From: Ectorhizobium quercum
GTDB lineage: Bacteria; Pseudomonadota; Alphaproteobacteria; Rhizobiales; Rhizobiaceae
NCBI RefSeq assembly: GCF_026552795.1
Contig: NZ_JANFPI010000006.1
Location: 62,001-126,000, forward strand
Direction: 5' to 3'
DNA: 64,000 bases
Below the pieces are notes generated by a model. It worked only from the letters and a program-made list of their open reading frames with translations, was not told the DNA's origin and did not search any database. A program made the translations under genes and the position numbers. Shown here piece by piece: positions 43,006 through 51,350 of the stretch; positions within the stretch are counted from its first letter, which is position 1; the number at the start of each line of letters is the position of its first letter.

Positions 43006-43122
43006 ATGTCTTCCGCAGTTCATACCGTCCGCCGATACGATGCCGCCAGCCTCATCGGCTTGCCGATAACCGTCCAGAGCCTCGTCGTGACCGGCTTTCC
43101 AATTGCAGGAGATCCGCCATGA
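43006..43122 (+). CDS. Small hypothetical protein, 38 residues
   Basis: The frame starts with ATG after a strong AAGGAGG (five bases spacing) and encodes MSSAVHTVRRYDAASLIGLP and a further 18 residues. The fragment IGLP-[I/V]-VxxxVV resembles the N terminus of small rhizobial proteins of about 60-70 residues, so it may be a shortened member. The stop overlaps the next start as ATGA. Function unknown. Confidence 0.5.
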   Translation: MSSAVHTVRRYDAASLIGLPITVQSLVVTGFPIAGDPP

Positions 43123-43151
43123 CAAGCATCGAACCCGCGACGAATGCCTAG
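43119..43151 (+). CDS. Possible 10-residue leader or coupling peptide
   Basis: ATG ACA AGC ... GCC TAG encodes MTSIEPATNA. It overlaps the preceding frame as ATGA and ends 25 bases before the next start. It may only keep ribosomes moving to the next gene, or be the scar of a frameshift in the 38-residue gene. Confidence 0.25.
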   Translation: MTSIEPATNA

Positions 43152-43176
43152 CGCCGCCGGACAGGAGGGCAATTCA

Positions 43177-43356
43177 ATGTTCAGCCCGCGATATCAATGC
43201 CGTAAGGACAATTCAGGGACGTGGAGTATCTTCGATACTTTTACAGGCCGGACGTGTGTCATGGATCATCAGCCGTTCACCCGGCTGCGGGAAGGCGACG
43301 CCATCGAAATCATGGAGATTTTGAACGGCGATCCCGCACGACATACGTTGCATTGA
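43177..43356 (+). CDS. Small hypothetical protein, 59 residues
   Basis: Starts MFSPRYQCRKDNSGTWSIFD after AGGAGG with nine bases spacing; the longer frame from 43144 lacks this signal. It is soluble and charged, with no membrane segment. The pattern of aromatic start, W(S/D)(I/V)xDTFTG and a C-terminal acidic helix (DDAIEIMEIL-like) is one I associate with small rhizobial proteins of unknown function. It ends 26 bases before the diguanylate cyclase and is probably co-transcribed. Confidence 0.65.
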   Translation: MFSPRYQCRKDNSGTWSIFDTFTGRTCVMDHQPFTRLREGDAIEIMEILNGDPARHTLH

Positions 43357-43382
43357 AGACAGACTGAAAGCGGGACCGGACT

Positions 43383-44624
43383 GTGATCGACGTCAGGACA
43401 GGATTGCTGATGTGGGCGCTTGAGGCGCTCTCGCTGTCGGTGGTGCTGCTGGCGTTGTGGATCGGCATGCGCCGGTCGCGAACGATCCTGTTCTGGAGCG
43501 CGGGCTTCGCGCTGCACGGGCTGGGGCTCGTCGGCGTCGCCCTGCGAGACCGCATTCCCGATTTCCTGTCGATCCAGGTCGCCAACACGGCGGCCCTGTT
43601 CGGCATGGGGCTGCTGCTGGCCGGCGTCCAGGCGCTCGACCGGCGCCCGGTTTCCGTGGCAATCTTCATTCCCGCCTTCGTCTGGACCGGCGGCATGCTG
43701 GTCCCGGGCGTCTACGAGACGCTGTGGGCCCGCCTGGCGCTCTACCAGGGCGCCGCCTCGACCGCCTACGCCCTGATCGGGCTTGCGCTGCTGCGCGGCA
43801 GCACGCCGACCGTCAACACGCGCACGGCGCTTGCCGCCCTCCAGTTCGTGCAGACGGCGCTGTCGCTCGCCGTCATGACGCTGATCGTCCTCTACAGGCC
43901 GACCGCCTTCCACGAACTCCCCCATGCGATCGCCATCGCCGTGACCGGCGGCCTGAGCATCATCGGCTCGCTGATCCTCGGCACGCGGCTGATGATGCTG
44001 GAAAACGAGCACAGGCTGAAGCGGCTGGCCGAAACCGACCCGCTGACCGGCGTTCTGAACCGGCGCGGTTTCGAACAGGCGTTCGACCGCATGAACGGCG
44101 CCCTTTTCCCCGACCTGCCGGCCACGGCGCTCGTCCATCTCGATCTCGACCACTTCAAGCGGATCAACGACCTTCACGGCCATCAGGCCGGCGATATCGT
44201 GCTGATGGCCTTCGCGCGCATGGCCGACGCCGTCATGGTCGGGCGCGGCGTCGTCGGACGCCTGGGCGGCGAGGAATTCGCCTGCGTCCTGCGCGTGGCC
44301 TCGGCAGCCGAAGCGGTGGAAGCGGCGGGCCGCATCCGCGAGGCACTGAAGCAGACGCCCGTCGCGCTCGCCGACAGCGAGATCGCCGTGACGACCAGCG
44401 CCGGCATCTCCATCGCCCCGCATGGCACGGCCGGCCTGTCGGCCATGCTCGCCGGCGCCGACCGCGCGCTCTATGCGGCAAAGCGCGCCGGCCGGGACCG
44501 GATCGGCATCGAATGCGAAGACGGCGTCCACATCGTCTCGGCAAGCGACGAGGCCGCCCTGAGCGACAGCACGGACCGCCAGGTCGCGGAACTGCAACGC
44601 ATGCGGCTGATCGGGCGCACCTGA
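43383..44624 (+). CDS. Membrane-bound diguanylate cyclase (GGDEF)
   Basis: Makes cyclic di-GMP from two GTP. 413 residues: about six membrane helices in residues 8-215, then a GGDEF domain (about 235-390) with DPLTGVLNRRGFEQAFDR, LDLDHFKRINDLHGHQAGD and the active site RLGGEEFACVL. The inhibitory I-site RxxD is absent (RGVV), so product inhibition of the usual kind is not expected. No EAL domain. The start is GTG at 43383. It could feed surface-attachment control such as the polysaccharide locus later in the window, but that is speculative. Confidence 0.93.
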   Translation: MIDVRTGLLMWALEALSLSVVLLALWIGMRRSRTILFWSAGFALHGLGLVGVALRDRIPDFLSIQVANTAALFGMGLLLAGVQALDRRPVSVAIFIPAFVWTGGMLVPGVYETLWARLALYQGAASTAYALIGLALLRGSTPTVNTRTALAALQFVQTALSLAVMTLIVLYRPTAFHELPHAIAIAVTGGLSIIGSLILGTRLMMLENEHRLKRLAETDPLTGVLNRRGFEQAFDRMNGALFPDLPATALVHLDLDHFKRINDLHGHQAGDIVLMAFARMADAVMVGRGVVGRLGGEEFACVLRVASAAEAVEAAGRIREALKQTPVALADSEIAVTTSAGISIAPHGTAGLSAMLAGADRALYAAKRAGRDRIGIECEDGVHIVSASDEAALSDSTDRQVAELQRMRLIGRT

Positions 44625-44670
44625 GCGCCGCGCCGTTCCGTTTGGCGCCGTTTCAGGCTATGGCTTGCCC

Positions 44671-45918
44671 ATGCACACGATCACGCCCTTCCTTCGCCTC
44701 GATCCCGCCACCCGCCATGTTTCGCTGAACGCCCGCGATCCGGGCTTCTATACGAACCCGAACGAAACCTATGCGGCGCTGCACGCACACTGTCCGACCT
44801 TCTACTGGGAGGAACAGCGCATGTGGTTCCTCACCGGCTACACCCGGGTCAACGCGCTGCTGCGCGACCGGCGCTTCGGCCGGCAGATCCTGCATGTGGC
44901 GAGCCGTGAGGACCTCGGCCTGCCGCAGCCCCTGCCCCATCTGGAAAATTTCGACGCGGCGGAGGCGCATTCCCTTCTGGAACTGGAACCACCCGAGCAT
45001 ACGCGCCTGCGCACTCTCATCAACCGTGCCTTCGTTTCCCGCCAGATCGAGCATATGCGCCCGGGGATCGAGGACCTCGCCAACCGCCTGATCGACGGTT
45101 TCGCGCAGGACGGCGAGACGGAACTGCTCTCGCGCTTCGCCGACATCGTTCCGGTGACGATGATCGCCCGCATGGTCGGCATTCCCGAGGAGATGGGGCC
45201 GCAACTGCTCAGATGGTCGCACGACTATGTGGGCATGTACATGTTCAAGCGTTCGCGCGCCGACGAGGACGCCGCCGACCGCGCCGCGGCGGAATTTTCC
45301 GCCTATGTCCGGTCGGTCGTCGCCGCGCGCCGGGCCGCGCCACGCCAAGACCTCATCTCGCACATGATCCACACCGAGCATCGCGGCCAGTACCTGAGCG
45401 ACGACGAGCTGGTCTCGACCATCATCGTCCTGCTCAATGCCGGCCACGAGGCGACCGTCCACCAGATCGGCAATTCGGTGAGGATCATCCTCGACAGCGG
45501 CCTCGACCCGGCCCGGCTGTTAGAGGACGCGGAGGCGACCGAACGCACGGTGGAGGAAACGCTGCGCATCTGCGCGCCCGTCCACATCTTCGACCGCTGG
45601 TGCCTGGAGGACGCCGAGATCGACGGCATTCCCTTCCGGCGCGGCGACAAGGTGGGGATGATCCTCGCCGCCGCCAATCTCGACCCGACCGTCTTCACCG
45701 ATCCGCTGCGCTTCAGGCCGGACCGGAAGGAGGCCGCCAATCTCTCCTTCGGGGCGGGCATCCATTTCTGCATCGGCGCGCCGCTGGCCCGGCTGGAACT
45801 GAACGTGGTGCTGCCGCTCCTGTTCTCCCGACTGCCCGGCCTGCGGCTGAAGGAGACGCCGCGCGTGAAGGACGTCTACCACTTCCACGGCCTGGAACGG
45901 CTTGATCTGGTCTGGTGA
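44671..45918 (+). CDS. Cytochrome P450
   Basis: Soluble bacterial monooxygenase of 415 residues. The I-helix oxygen-activation motif is LNAGHEATV, the ExxR helix EETLRICAP, and the heme loop FGAGIHFCIGAPLARLEL (Cys near 367). No ferredoxin or reductase gene is adjacent, so the electron donor is elsewhere. The substrate cannot be deduced. The ATG at 44671 is preferred over TTG at 44665. It converges on tenA with seven bases between stops. Confidence 0.93.
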   Translation: MHTITPFLRLDPATRHVSLNARDPGFYTNPNETYAALHAHCPTFYWEEQRMWFLTGYTRVNALLRDRRFGRQILHVASREDLGLPQPLPHLENFDAAEAHSLLELEPPEHTRLRTLINRAFVSRQIEHMRPGIEDLANRLIDGFAQDGETELLSRFADIVPVTMIARMVGIPEEMGPQLLRWSHDYVGMYMFKRSRADEDAADRAAAEFSAYVRSVVAARRAAPRQDLISHMIHTEHRGQYLSDDELVSTIIVLLNAGHEATVHQIGNSVRIILDSGLDPARLLEDAEATERTVEETLRICAPVHIFDRWCLEDAEIDGIPFRRGDKVGMILAAANLDPTVFTDPLRFRPDRKEAANLSFGAGIHFCIGAPLARLELNVVLPLLFSRLPGLRLKETPRVKDVYHFHGLERLDLVW

Positions 45919-45925
45919 GCGCAGC

Positions 45926-46594
45926 TCACATCCTCAGGTCGAGGCCCATCTGCCAGAAGTCGATTTCCAGCCGCGTCGCATCGCGGAAGGTCCGTGACAG
46001 AGCCGCGAAACGCTCCGGCGAGGCCGCGCCAAGCCGCGCATTCAGCCAGTCGACCTCGGCGGCGGCGGCCTCCTGAAATTCGTCGCCCGCATACATGCGC
46101 ACCCATTCGGCATAGGGGTTCGCGTCCAGCACGGTGAAGGGCTGGGCGACGATCCAGCGGCCGATCTCCGCATATCCGACGACGCAGGGCGCCAGCGCCA
46201 CATGCAGGTCGAGCAGGTCGCCGCGATGGCCCGCATCGAGCACGTAGCGCGTATAGGCCATCGTCGGGCGCGCTTCGGGCAGGTCCGCGAGGTCGGCGGG
46301 CGAAATGCCCCATTCCCGGCAATAGGAAACATGCAGGTCGATTTCGATGTCGACGATCGTCTTCAACGTGGCGAGTGCGGAGCGGATTTTACCGAGGTCG
46401 CCCGATTTGTAGACCGCAAGCCCCCAGGCCCGGGCGAAATGCACGAGAAACAGATAGTCCTGCTTCAAATAGTGCCGGAAAGCCTCGGCGGGCAACGTGC
46501 CGCGGGCGAGCCGCCGGATGAAATCGTGCTCGCAATAGGCCTGCCAGTCGCTCCGGCAGGTCTGCTTCAGTCGTTCGAAAGGCGTGTCGGTCAT
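45926..46594 (-). CDS. tenA: TenA family thiaminase II / aminopyrimidine aminohydrolase
   Basis: Recycles degraded thiamine by hydrolysing 4-amino-5-aminomethyl-2-methylpyrimidine to HMP. 222 residues, all-helical. The active-site segment is ALAPCVVGYAEIGR with the catalytic Cys. Substrate-binding acidic residues lie in HYLKQDYLFLVHFARAW, and the C-terminal Glu is in ATRLEIDFWQMGL. It stands under a TPP riboswitch and alone, without thiCOGE nearby. Confidence 0.92.
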   Translation of the reverse strand: MTDTPFERLKQTCRSDWQAYCEHDFIRRLARGTLPAEAFRHYLKQDYLFLVHFARAWGLAVYKSGDLGKIRSALATLKTIVDIEIDLHVSYCREWGISPADLADLPEARPTMAYTRYVLDAGHRGDLLDLHVALAPCVVGYAEIGRWIVAQPFTVLDANPYAEWVRMYAGDEFQEAAAAEVDWLNARLGAASPERFAALSRTFRDATRLEIDFWQMGLDLRM

Positions 46595-46692
46595 GGCGTC
46601 TTCTCCGTTCCATCGTCGTCCGTCCGGAAGGCGGGCGGAGAGACGCAAGGCACGGCTGGACGCCGGCGGGGTGCGGACGTCGCGACGGGCTT

Positions 46693-46848
46693 GATTCCTA
46701 CGCCGGTGCAAACCGGATCAGGTTCAGCGGGTTCGGCGATGAGTTCCGGTGAGGTCTTCACCGTTTCGCGGCACCGAGCGGAAAAGAGTTTCCGCCTTTC
46801 CGGCACGGCCTGTTCGCCATCTCAGCCGGTTCCACCGGCGCCCCGTCA
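46693..46848 (-). promoter_or_regulatory. TPP riboswitch upstream of tenA
   Basis: On the minus strand the TPP-sensing core is clear: GACGGGGCGCC and GGCTGAGATGG at the 5' end (CTGAGA at 46820-46825), then CTGAACCTGATCCGG (CCTGATC at 46716-46722) and CGTAGGAATC at the 3' end. The insertion between the two conserved halves is long (about 95 nt), giving an extended P3 helix. It ends about 100 bases before the tenA start, so control is likely at translation or by a later terminator. Confidence 0.92.
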
Positions 46849-46859
46849 AGTCGACGGCC

Positions 46860-46888
46860 AATGGAGCAAAGGACGGCGGCCCTGTCAA
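46860..46888 (-). promoter_or_regulatory. Promoter of the TPP riboswitch-tenA unit
   Basis: TTGACA, a 17-nt spacer and TCCATT on the minus strand; the expected start is near 46853, right at the 5' edge of the riboswitch. The -35 box lies just after the lysR stop codon. Confidence 0.55.
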
Positions 46889-46895
46889 CGGCGGC

Positions 46896-47795
46896 TCACG
46901 AGGCGGCCAGCGCTTTCTTCCGGAAGACTTCGTCCGCCAGTTCCAGCCAGACGCGGGCGGCATGCGGCAGATAGGCGTTGCGTCGCCAGACGAAGGCCAT
47001 GTGCCAGTTCATACCGGGATCGACCACGGCCCGGTGGACCACACCGTCATGAACGCGCTGGCGGGCTATCATGCGCGGCAGGAACCCGACGCCGAGCCCG
47101 GCCGCCACCAGTTCGACGATGAAATTGATCTGGCTGGAGCGCGCCGCCACCTGCGGCTGGAAACCCTGGCTGCGGCAGGCATCGAGAATGATCGGATTGA
47201 GCGCGAAGCCCGCATCGAACAGGATGAAGGCCATGTCCCGCAGATGCGCCAGCGGTATCGCTTCCTCAGCCGCCAGCGGGTGGCTTTCCGGCAGCAGCAC
47301 GTCGATGGGCTCCAGCCGCACCTCCTGCCATTCGAACTCCTCCGGCACCGGCAGCAGCGAGGCGCCGAGATCGACCTCGCCGTCGCGCACCAGTTCCTCG
47401 AGCCGCTTCGATCCGTGCTCGACAAGCTGGATTTCGATGCCCGGATAGCGGCTGCGGTAAATGGCGAACAGCGGCGCGAAGAGCGCGTCGGAACCGATGG
47501 GCGGCAGGCCGAGCCTGAGACGGCCGCGCTTGAGGCCGCGGAACTCTTCCAGCTCCGCCAGAAGGTCGTCCCGCTCGGCCAGTATGGTCAGCGCCCGGCG
47601 GTAGACGATTTCGCCCGCCGCCGTCAGCGTCGAGCGGTGGCCGATGCGGTCGAGCAGCGTCAGCCCCAGTTCGTTTTCGAGCTGGCGCACCGACTTGCTG
47701 ACCGCCGATTGTGTGGTAAAGACGGCCTTGGCCGCCTCGGAAAACCCGCCCCGGCGCACCACTTCCACAAAAGCCCTCAGCATCCGTAATTCCAT
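46896..47795 (-). CDS. LysR family transcriptional regulator, CidR-like
   Basis: 299 residues with an N-terminal winged helix-turn-helix (SEAAKAVFTTQSAVSKSVRQLE) and a periplasmic-binding-protein-like effector domain. It is divergent from a cidA/lrgA and lrgB pair, which is the usual place of the regulator that controls them. The ligand is unknown; in Bacillus and Staphylococcus such regulators respond to acetate or pyruvate metabolism. Confidence 0.88.
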   Translation of the reverse strand: MELRMLRAFVEVVRRGGFSEAAKAVFTTQSAVSKSVRQLENELGLTLLDRIGHRSTLTAAGEIVYRRALTILAERDDLLAELEEFRGLKRGRLRLGLPPIGSDALFAPLFAIYRSRYPGIEIQLVEHGSKRLEELVRDGEVDLGASLLPVPEEFEWQEVRLEPIDVLLPESHPLAAEEAIPLAHLRDMAFILFDAGFALNPIILDACRSQGFQPQVAARSSQINFIVELVAAGLGVGFLPRMIARQRVHDGVVHRAVVDPGMNWHMAFVWRRNAYLPHAARVWLELADEVFRKKALAAS

Positions 47796-47817
47796 ATTTA
47801 TTCCTACCTAGAATGAT

Positions 47818-47865
47818 TTTCATGAAATCAATTCGTTTTACTCATATCGCAATGCCGCGTATAGG
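47818..47865 (+). promoter_or_regulatory. LysR operator and cidA promoter
   Basis: A perfect palindrome TTTCATGAAA at 47818-47827 lies between the divergent genes. It is followed by TTTACT (47837-47842), a 17-nt spacer and TATAGG (47860-47865) reading towards cidA. The palindrome is placed as an activator site just upstream of -35. Confidence 0.5.
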
Positions 47866-47900
47866 GGAAGGCGAAGATCAACGCCCAACCCATTCCGGTC

Positions 47901-48341
47901 ATGACCAGCCACATCACTCCCCTTCGCCGCATCGGGCTTACCGTCCGTCACGTCCTGCATCGTAGCATGATGGGACAGATCGCGCTGATCGTGCTGTTCT
48001 GGATGGTCGGCGAGCTGATCGTTTCCGTCACCCGCCTGCCGGTTCCCGGCGGCGTTGCCGGCCTGTTCATCGTTCTCGCCCTGCTCGTCTCCGGCAGGCT
48101 CAGGCTGGTCAGCATGCAGAGGGGCGCGCGCTGGTTCATAGCCGAACTGCTGCTTTTCTTCGTTCCCGCCGTTCTCGCCGTCATGGATCACCGCGAATTC
48201 ATCGGGCTGACCGGCCTGAAGATCCTCGCCGTCATCGTCGTCGGCACCGCGGCCGTGATGCTGGTGACGGCGCTTGCCGTCGATTTCGGCTACCGGATGA
48301 TGCTGCGCCGCGGGAAGGTCACGCTCCATGCTGCCGAATGA
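47901..48341 (+). CDS. CidA/LrgA family holin-like protein
   Basis: 146 residues with four membrane helices after a basic cytosolic head (TPLRRIGLTVRHVLHRSMM). The family signature VTRLPVPGGVAGLFIVLALL is present. Family members were described as holin-like modulators of murein hydrolases, and more recently as pyruvate transport partners with LrgB. Overlaps the lrgB start by 14 bases. Confidence 0.9.
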   Translation: MTSHITPLRRIGLTVRHVLHRSMMGQIALIVLFWMVGELIVSVTRLPVPGGVAGLFIVLALLVSGRLRLVSMQRGARWFIAELLLFFVPAVLAVMDHREFIGLTGLKILAVIVVGTAAVMLVTALAVDFGYRMMLRRGKVTLHAAE

Positions 48342-49029
48342 TCCCGTTTTCCAGACCGTCTTCTGGTCGGTCCTGACCATCGTGCTCTACATGCTGGCGA
48401 AGCGGCTCTACCGCCGCCTGCCCCGCACCTGGACGTCGCCGCTTCTGCTCACGCCGGTCATGCTGATCGTCGCTGCGCTGACGCTCCACACCGGCTACGC
48501 GGACTATATCCGGTCCACGCACTGGCTGATGCTGCTGCTGGGCCCGGCGACGGTCGCCTTCGCCATCCCGATCTACGAGCAGCGCGACCTCATACGCCGC
48601 ACCTGGCCGGTGCTCGTCTTCGGCGTCACCGCCGGCTCGATCACCGCCATCGCCTGCGCCTACGGCATGGCCCACCTGCTCGGCCTGACGGACACCCTGC
48701 GCCTCAGCCTGCTGCCGCGCTCGATCTCGACGCCCTTCGCCATGACGATTTCCAGCGATATCGGCGGCGTGCCGGACCTGACGGCCCTGTTCGTCGTCGT
48801 GACCGGTGTCACCGGGGCCGCCGTCGGCGACATCCTGCTGAAATTCGTGCCCGTCCGCACGCCGCTGGCGCGTGGCGCCCTGTTCGGCATGGGCGCCCAC
48901 GGAGCGGGCGTGGCCCGCGCCACCCAGATCGGCAGCGAGGAAGGCTCGATCGCCGGCCTGGTGATGGTGCTGGTCGGCCTCGTCAACGTCCTGTCCGCGC
49001 CGCTTCTCGCCCTGCTGCTGCGGGCGTGA
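48328..49029 (+). CDS. lrgB: LrgB/CidB family membrane protein
   Basis: 233 residues, seven or more membrane helices. Typical stretches are SVTTPFAM-like RSISTPFAMTISSDIGGVPD and GMGAHGAGVARATQIGSEEG. It is coupled to the cidA/lrgA gene upstream and converges on the cupin gene. Confidence 0.92.
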   Translation: MLPNDPVFQTVFWSVLTIVLYMLAKRLYRRLPRTWTSPLLLTPVMLIVAALTLHTGYADYIRSTHWLMLLLGPATVAFAIPIYEQRDLIRRTWPVLVFGVTAGSITAIACAYGMAHLLGLTDTLRLSLLPRSISTPFAMTISSDIGGVPDLTALFVVVTGVTGAAVGDILLKFVPVRTPLARGALFGMGAHGAGVARATQIGSEEGSIAGLVMVLVGLVNVLSAPLLALLLRA

Positions 49030-49036
49030 GCCTCGC

Positions 49037-49384
49037 TCAGACGCGGATCACGTAGTCCTTGCGGGTGGTCTCCACCACTTCCCAGGTGCCCCGGAAGCCG
49101 GGGCGGATCACGAGGCGGCTGCCGGCCTTCAGGTGAACCGGCTCGCCGCCGTCCTCGGTCAGGATGGAATGGCCGGATAGGACGTGGAAATATTCCCATT
49201 CCGTATAGACCACGCGCCACTTGCCCGGCGTCGCCTCCCATATGCCGGCGTAAAGCCCGTCATCGTCGTCCTCCTCCAGACTCCAGGTCCGGAAGACGGG
49301 CGTACCGGACAGACGCCGGTTTTCGTCAGGCTCGCCCAGTTCCGGTTCGGTCCCGTCGATATCGAAGGAAATAGTGGTTTCCAT
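49037..49384 (-). CDS. Cupin domain protein (cupin_3/DUF861 type)
   Basis: 115-residue single-domain cupin. GLYAGIWEATPGKWRVVYTE and FHVLSGHSILTEDGGE give the beta-barrel motifs; GSRLVIRPGFRGTWEV is typical of the (S)-ureidoglycine aminohydrolase-like group. The exact reaction is unknown. It lies 18 bases after the O-acetylhomoserine sulfhydrylase gene and may be co-transcribed. Confidence 0.85.
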   Translation of the reverse strand: METTISFDIDGTEPELGEPDENRRLSGTPVFRTWSLEEDDDDGLYAGIWEATPGKWRVVYTEWEYFHVLSGHSILTEDGGEPVHLKAGSRLVIRPGFRGTWEVVETTRKDYVIRV

Positions 49385-49402
49385 GCGCCCGCTCCTTTGT
49401 AC

Positions 49403-50686
49403 CTAGAGTGCTGCGAGAGATTGTTCGATGTCCGCGATGATGTCCGCCACGTCCTCGATGCCGACCGACAGGCGCACCACGTCCGGCCCGGCACCGGCGG
49501 CGATCTGCTGCTGCGGCGTAAGCTGGGCGTGGGTGGTCGAGGCCGGGTGGATGACGAGCGAGCGCGTGTCGCCGATATTGGCGAGGTGCGACAGCAGCTT
49601 CAGGCCCTGCACGAAGCTCTTGCCCGCCTCGAGGCCGCCCTCGATGCCGAAGGTGAAGACAGAACCCGCGCCCTTCGGGGAATAACGTTGCTGGAGCGCA
49701 TGGTTCGGATCGTCTTCGAGGCCCGCATAGCGGACCCAGGCGACCTTTTCCTGCGTCTTCAGCCAGCGTGCCACGGCCAGCGCATTGTCGCAATGCCTTT
49801 GCATGCGCAGGGGAAGCGTCTCTATCCCTGTCTGGATCATGAAGGCGTTGAAGGGCGAGATCGCCGGGCCGAGATCGCGAAGGCCGAGCACGCGGCAGGC
49901 GATGGCAAAGGCGAAGCTGCCGAAGGCCTCGTGCAGCACGATGCCGGAATATTCCGGCCGCGGCTCGGAAAGCATCGGATAGTGGCCGGAGGCGGACCAG
50001 TCGAAGGTGCCGCCGTCGACGATGAGGCCACCCATCGAATTGCCGTGGCCGCCGAGGAACTTGGTCAGCGAATGGACCACGACATCCGCGCCATGCTCGA
50101 TGGGCCGAACGAGATAGGGCGTCGCCATCGTGTTGTCGACGATCAGCGGCAGGCCGCGCCTGTGGGCGAGGTCGGCGACCGCCTCGATATCGATGAAGGT
50201 GCCGCCGGGATTGGCGAGGCTCTCGATGAAGACGGCCCGGGTCCTGTCGTCGATGGCCGCCTCGAAGGTGTCGAGGTCGTCGGTATCGGCGAACCTCGCC
50301 TCCCAGCCGAAGTTGCGGAAGGCGTGGCCGAACTGGTTGATCGAGCCGCCGTAAAGCCGCGTGGCGGCGACGAAATTGTCGCCCGGCTGCATCAGCGTGT
50401 GGAAGACCAGCATCTGCGCCGCGTGGCCGGACGCCACAGCCAGTCCCGCCGTGCCGCCCTCGAGCGCGGCGACCCGCTCTTCCAGCACGGCCTGCGTCGG
50501 GTTCATGATGCGCGTATAGATGTTGCCGAACTGGCGCAGACCGAAAAGGGCGGCGGCGTGATCGGCGTCGCTGAAGACGTAGGACGTGGTCTGGTAGATC
50601 GGCGTCACGCGCGCGCCGGTCGTCGGGTCCGGCGCCGCGCCGGCATGAATGGACAACGTGGCGAAACCCGGCTTGTGCTCGGTCAT
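49403..50686 (-). CDS. O-acetylhomoserine (thiol)-lyase / aminocarboxypropyltransferase
   Basis: PLP enzyme of the Cys/Met metabolism family, 427 residues. It makes homocysteine or methionine from O-acetylhomoserine and sulfide or methanethiol. [20 protein letters not shown] at the start and [21 protein letters not shown] are typical of the MetY group; the PLP lysine is in [18 protein letters not shown]. The start at 50686 gives [18 protein letters not shown] looked for a SAM riboswitch upstream and did not recognise one. Confidence 0.9.
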   Translation of the reverse strand: MTEHKPGFATLSIHAGAAPDPTTGARVTPIYQTTSYVFSDADHAAALFGLRQFGNIYTRIMNPTQAVLEERVAALEGGTAGLAVASGHAAQMLVFHTLMQPGDNFVAATRLYGGSINQFGHAFRNFGWEARFADTDDLDTFEAAIDDRTRAVFIESLANPGGTFIDIEAVADLAHRRGLPLIVDNTMATPYLVRPIEHGADVVVHSLTKFLGGHGNSMGGLIVDGGTFDWSASGHYPMLSEPRPEYSGIVLHEAFGSFAFAIACRVLGLRDLGPAISPFNAFMIQTGIETLPLRMQRHCDNALAVARWLKTQEKVAWVRYAGLEDDPNHALQQRYSPKGAGSVFTFGIEGGLEAGKSFVQGLKLLSHLANIGDTRSLVIHPASTTHAQLTPQQQIAAGAGPDVVRLSVGIEDVADIIADIEQSLAAL

Positions 50687-50853
50687 TATCTTTCTTCCTC
50701 CCTCGCAGCGGCATGCCCCGCCTCTCAGCCGGGCCGCCGTGCATTGAACGTCCGCGGTTGCCGGCAACCGCCGGTTTCCGCTGCAATCATAACGCGGGGG
50801 CAGGAAATGTTAACCGCCGATCTGTCGCACCAGTCGCGCCGTACAAGGCTCTT

Positions 50854-50867
50854 TTGATCGGAATCAA
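50854..50867 (+). promoter_or_regulatory. Perfect FNR/FixK box
   Basis: TTGATCGGAATCAA matches the consensus TTGAT-N4-ATCAA at all ten defined positions. Its centre (50860.5) predicts a class II start near 50902, which leaves about 23 bases to the ATG at 50925. In rhizobia such boxes bind FnrN or FixK and respond to low oxygen. It could also touch the divergent gene, but the distance there is about 170 bases. Confidence 0.7.
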
Positions 50868-50924
50868 TGCGGCGCGGCGCGAAAGGGTCCACTCATCGTC
50901 GCACGACACTGCTGGAGAGCCGCC

Positions 50925-51350
50925 ATGACCGTTTTCCCCCAACCGTCTGCCTGTGCCATCATGCCCCATATCCACGAATGGTGGAGCGACCGCTGCCAGG
51001 AAAGCTGGGACGCCGAAGTCCTCGCCATCCTCGATATCGTTTCGCTCGATGCCATCGCCGGCCGGCACGGCCTCTCGCGCGCCGGCCTGATCGAGATCGC
51101 CGAACGCGACCCCTCGTCGTGCAGCGAGATGATCCGCATGATGCACGCGCTGAACATCGATCCGGTCGAGGCGGCGGACGAACCCGAATTCGCCGAAATG
51201 GCCCGCAACTGCGCAGGATGTCCCGACAAGGGCCGCTGCCGCAAGCATCTGGCGGCGGGCACCGCCGCTGCCCATCTCGATGCGTTCTGCGTCAATGCCG
51301 ATGCCCTCAACGCCATGCGCGCCACGCCGCATCTTCTCGACCGCGTGTAA
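50925..51350 (+). CDS. DUF6455-type protein with Cys cluster, predicted FNR-controlled
   Basis: 141 residues, soluble. The C-terminal part carries NCAGCPDKGRCRKHLAAG, then a further Cys in LDAFCVNADAL; this CxxC-x5-C pattern could bind zinc or an iron-sulfur cluster. I assign it to the DUF6455 group from memory. Function unknown. Upstream sits a perfect FNR/FixK box, so expression should rise at low oxygen. Confidence 0.75.
   Translation: MTVFPQPSACAIMPHIHEWWSDRCQESWDAEVLAILDIVSLDAIAGRHGLSRAGLIEIAERDPSSCSEMIRMMHALNIDPVEAADEPEFAEMARNCAGCPDKGRCRKHLAAGTAAAHLDAFCVNADALNAMRATPHLLDRV

Noticed and set aside
50687-50853. SAM-II or other SAM riboswitch before the O-acetylhomoserine sulfhydrylase gene
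   Set aside because: Alphaproteobacterial methionine genes often have one, but I could not find the conserved pseudoknot sequence on the minus strand; only GC-rich hairpins are present.
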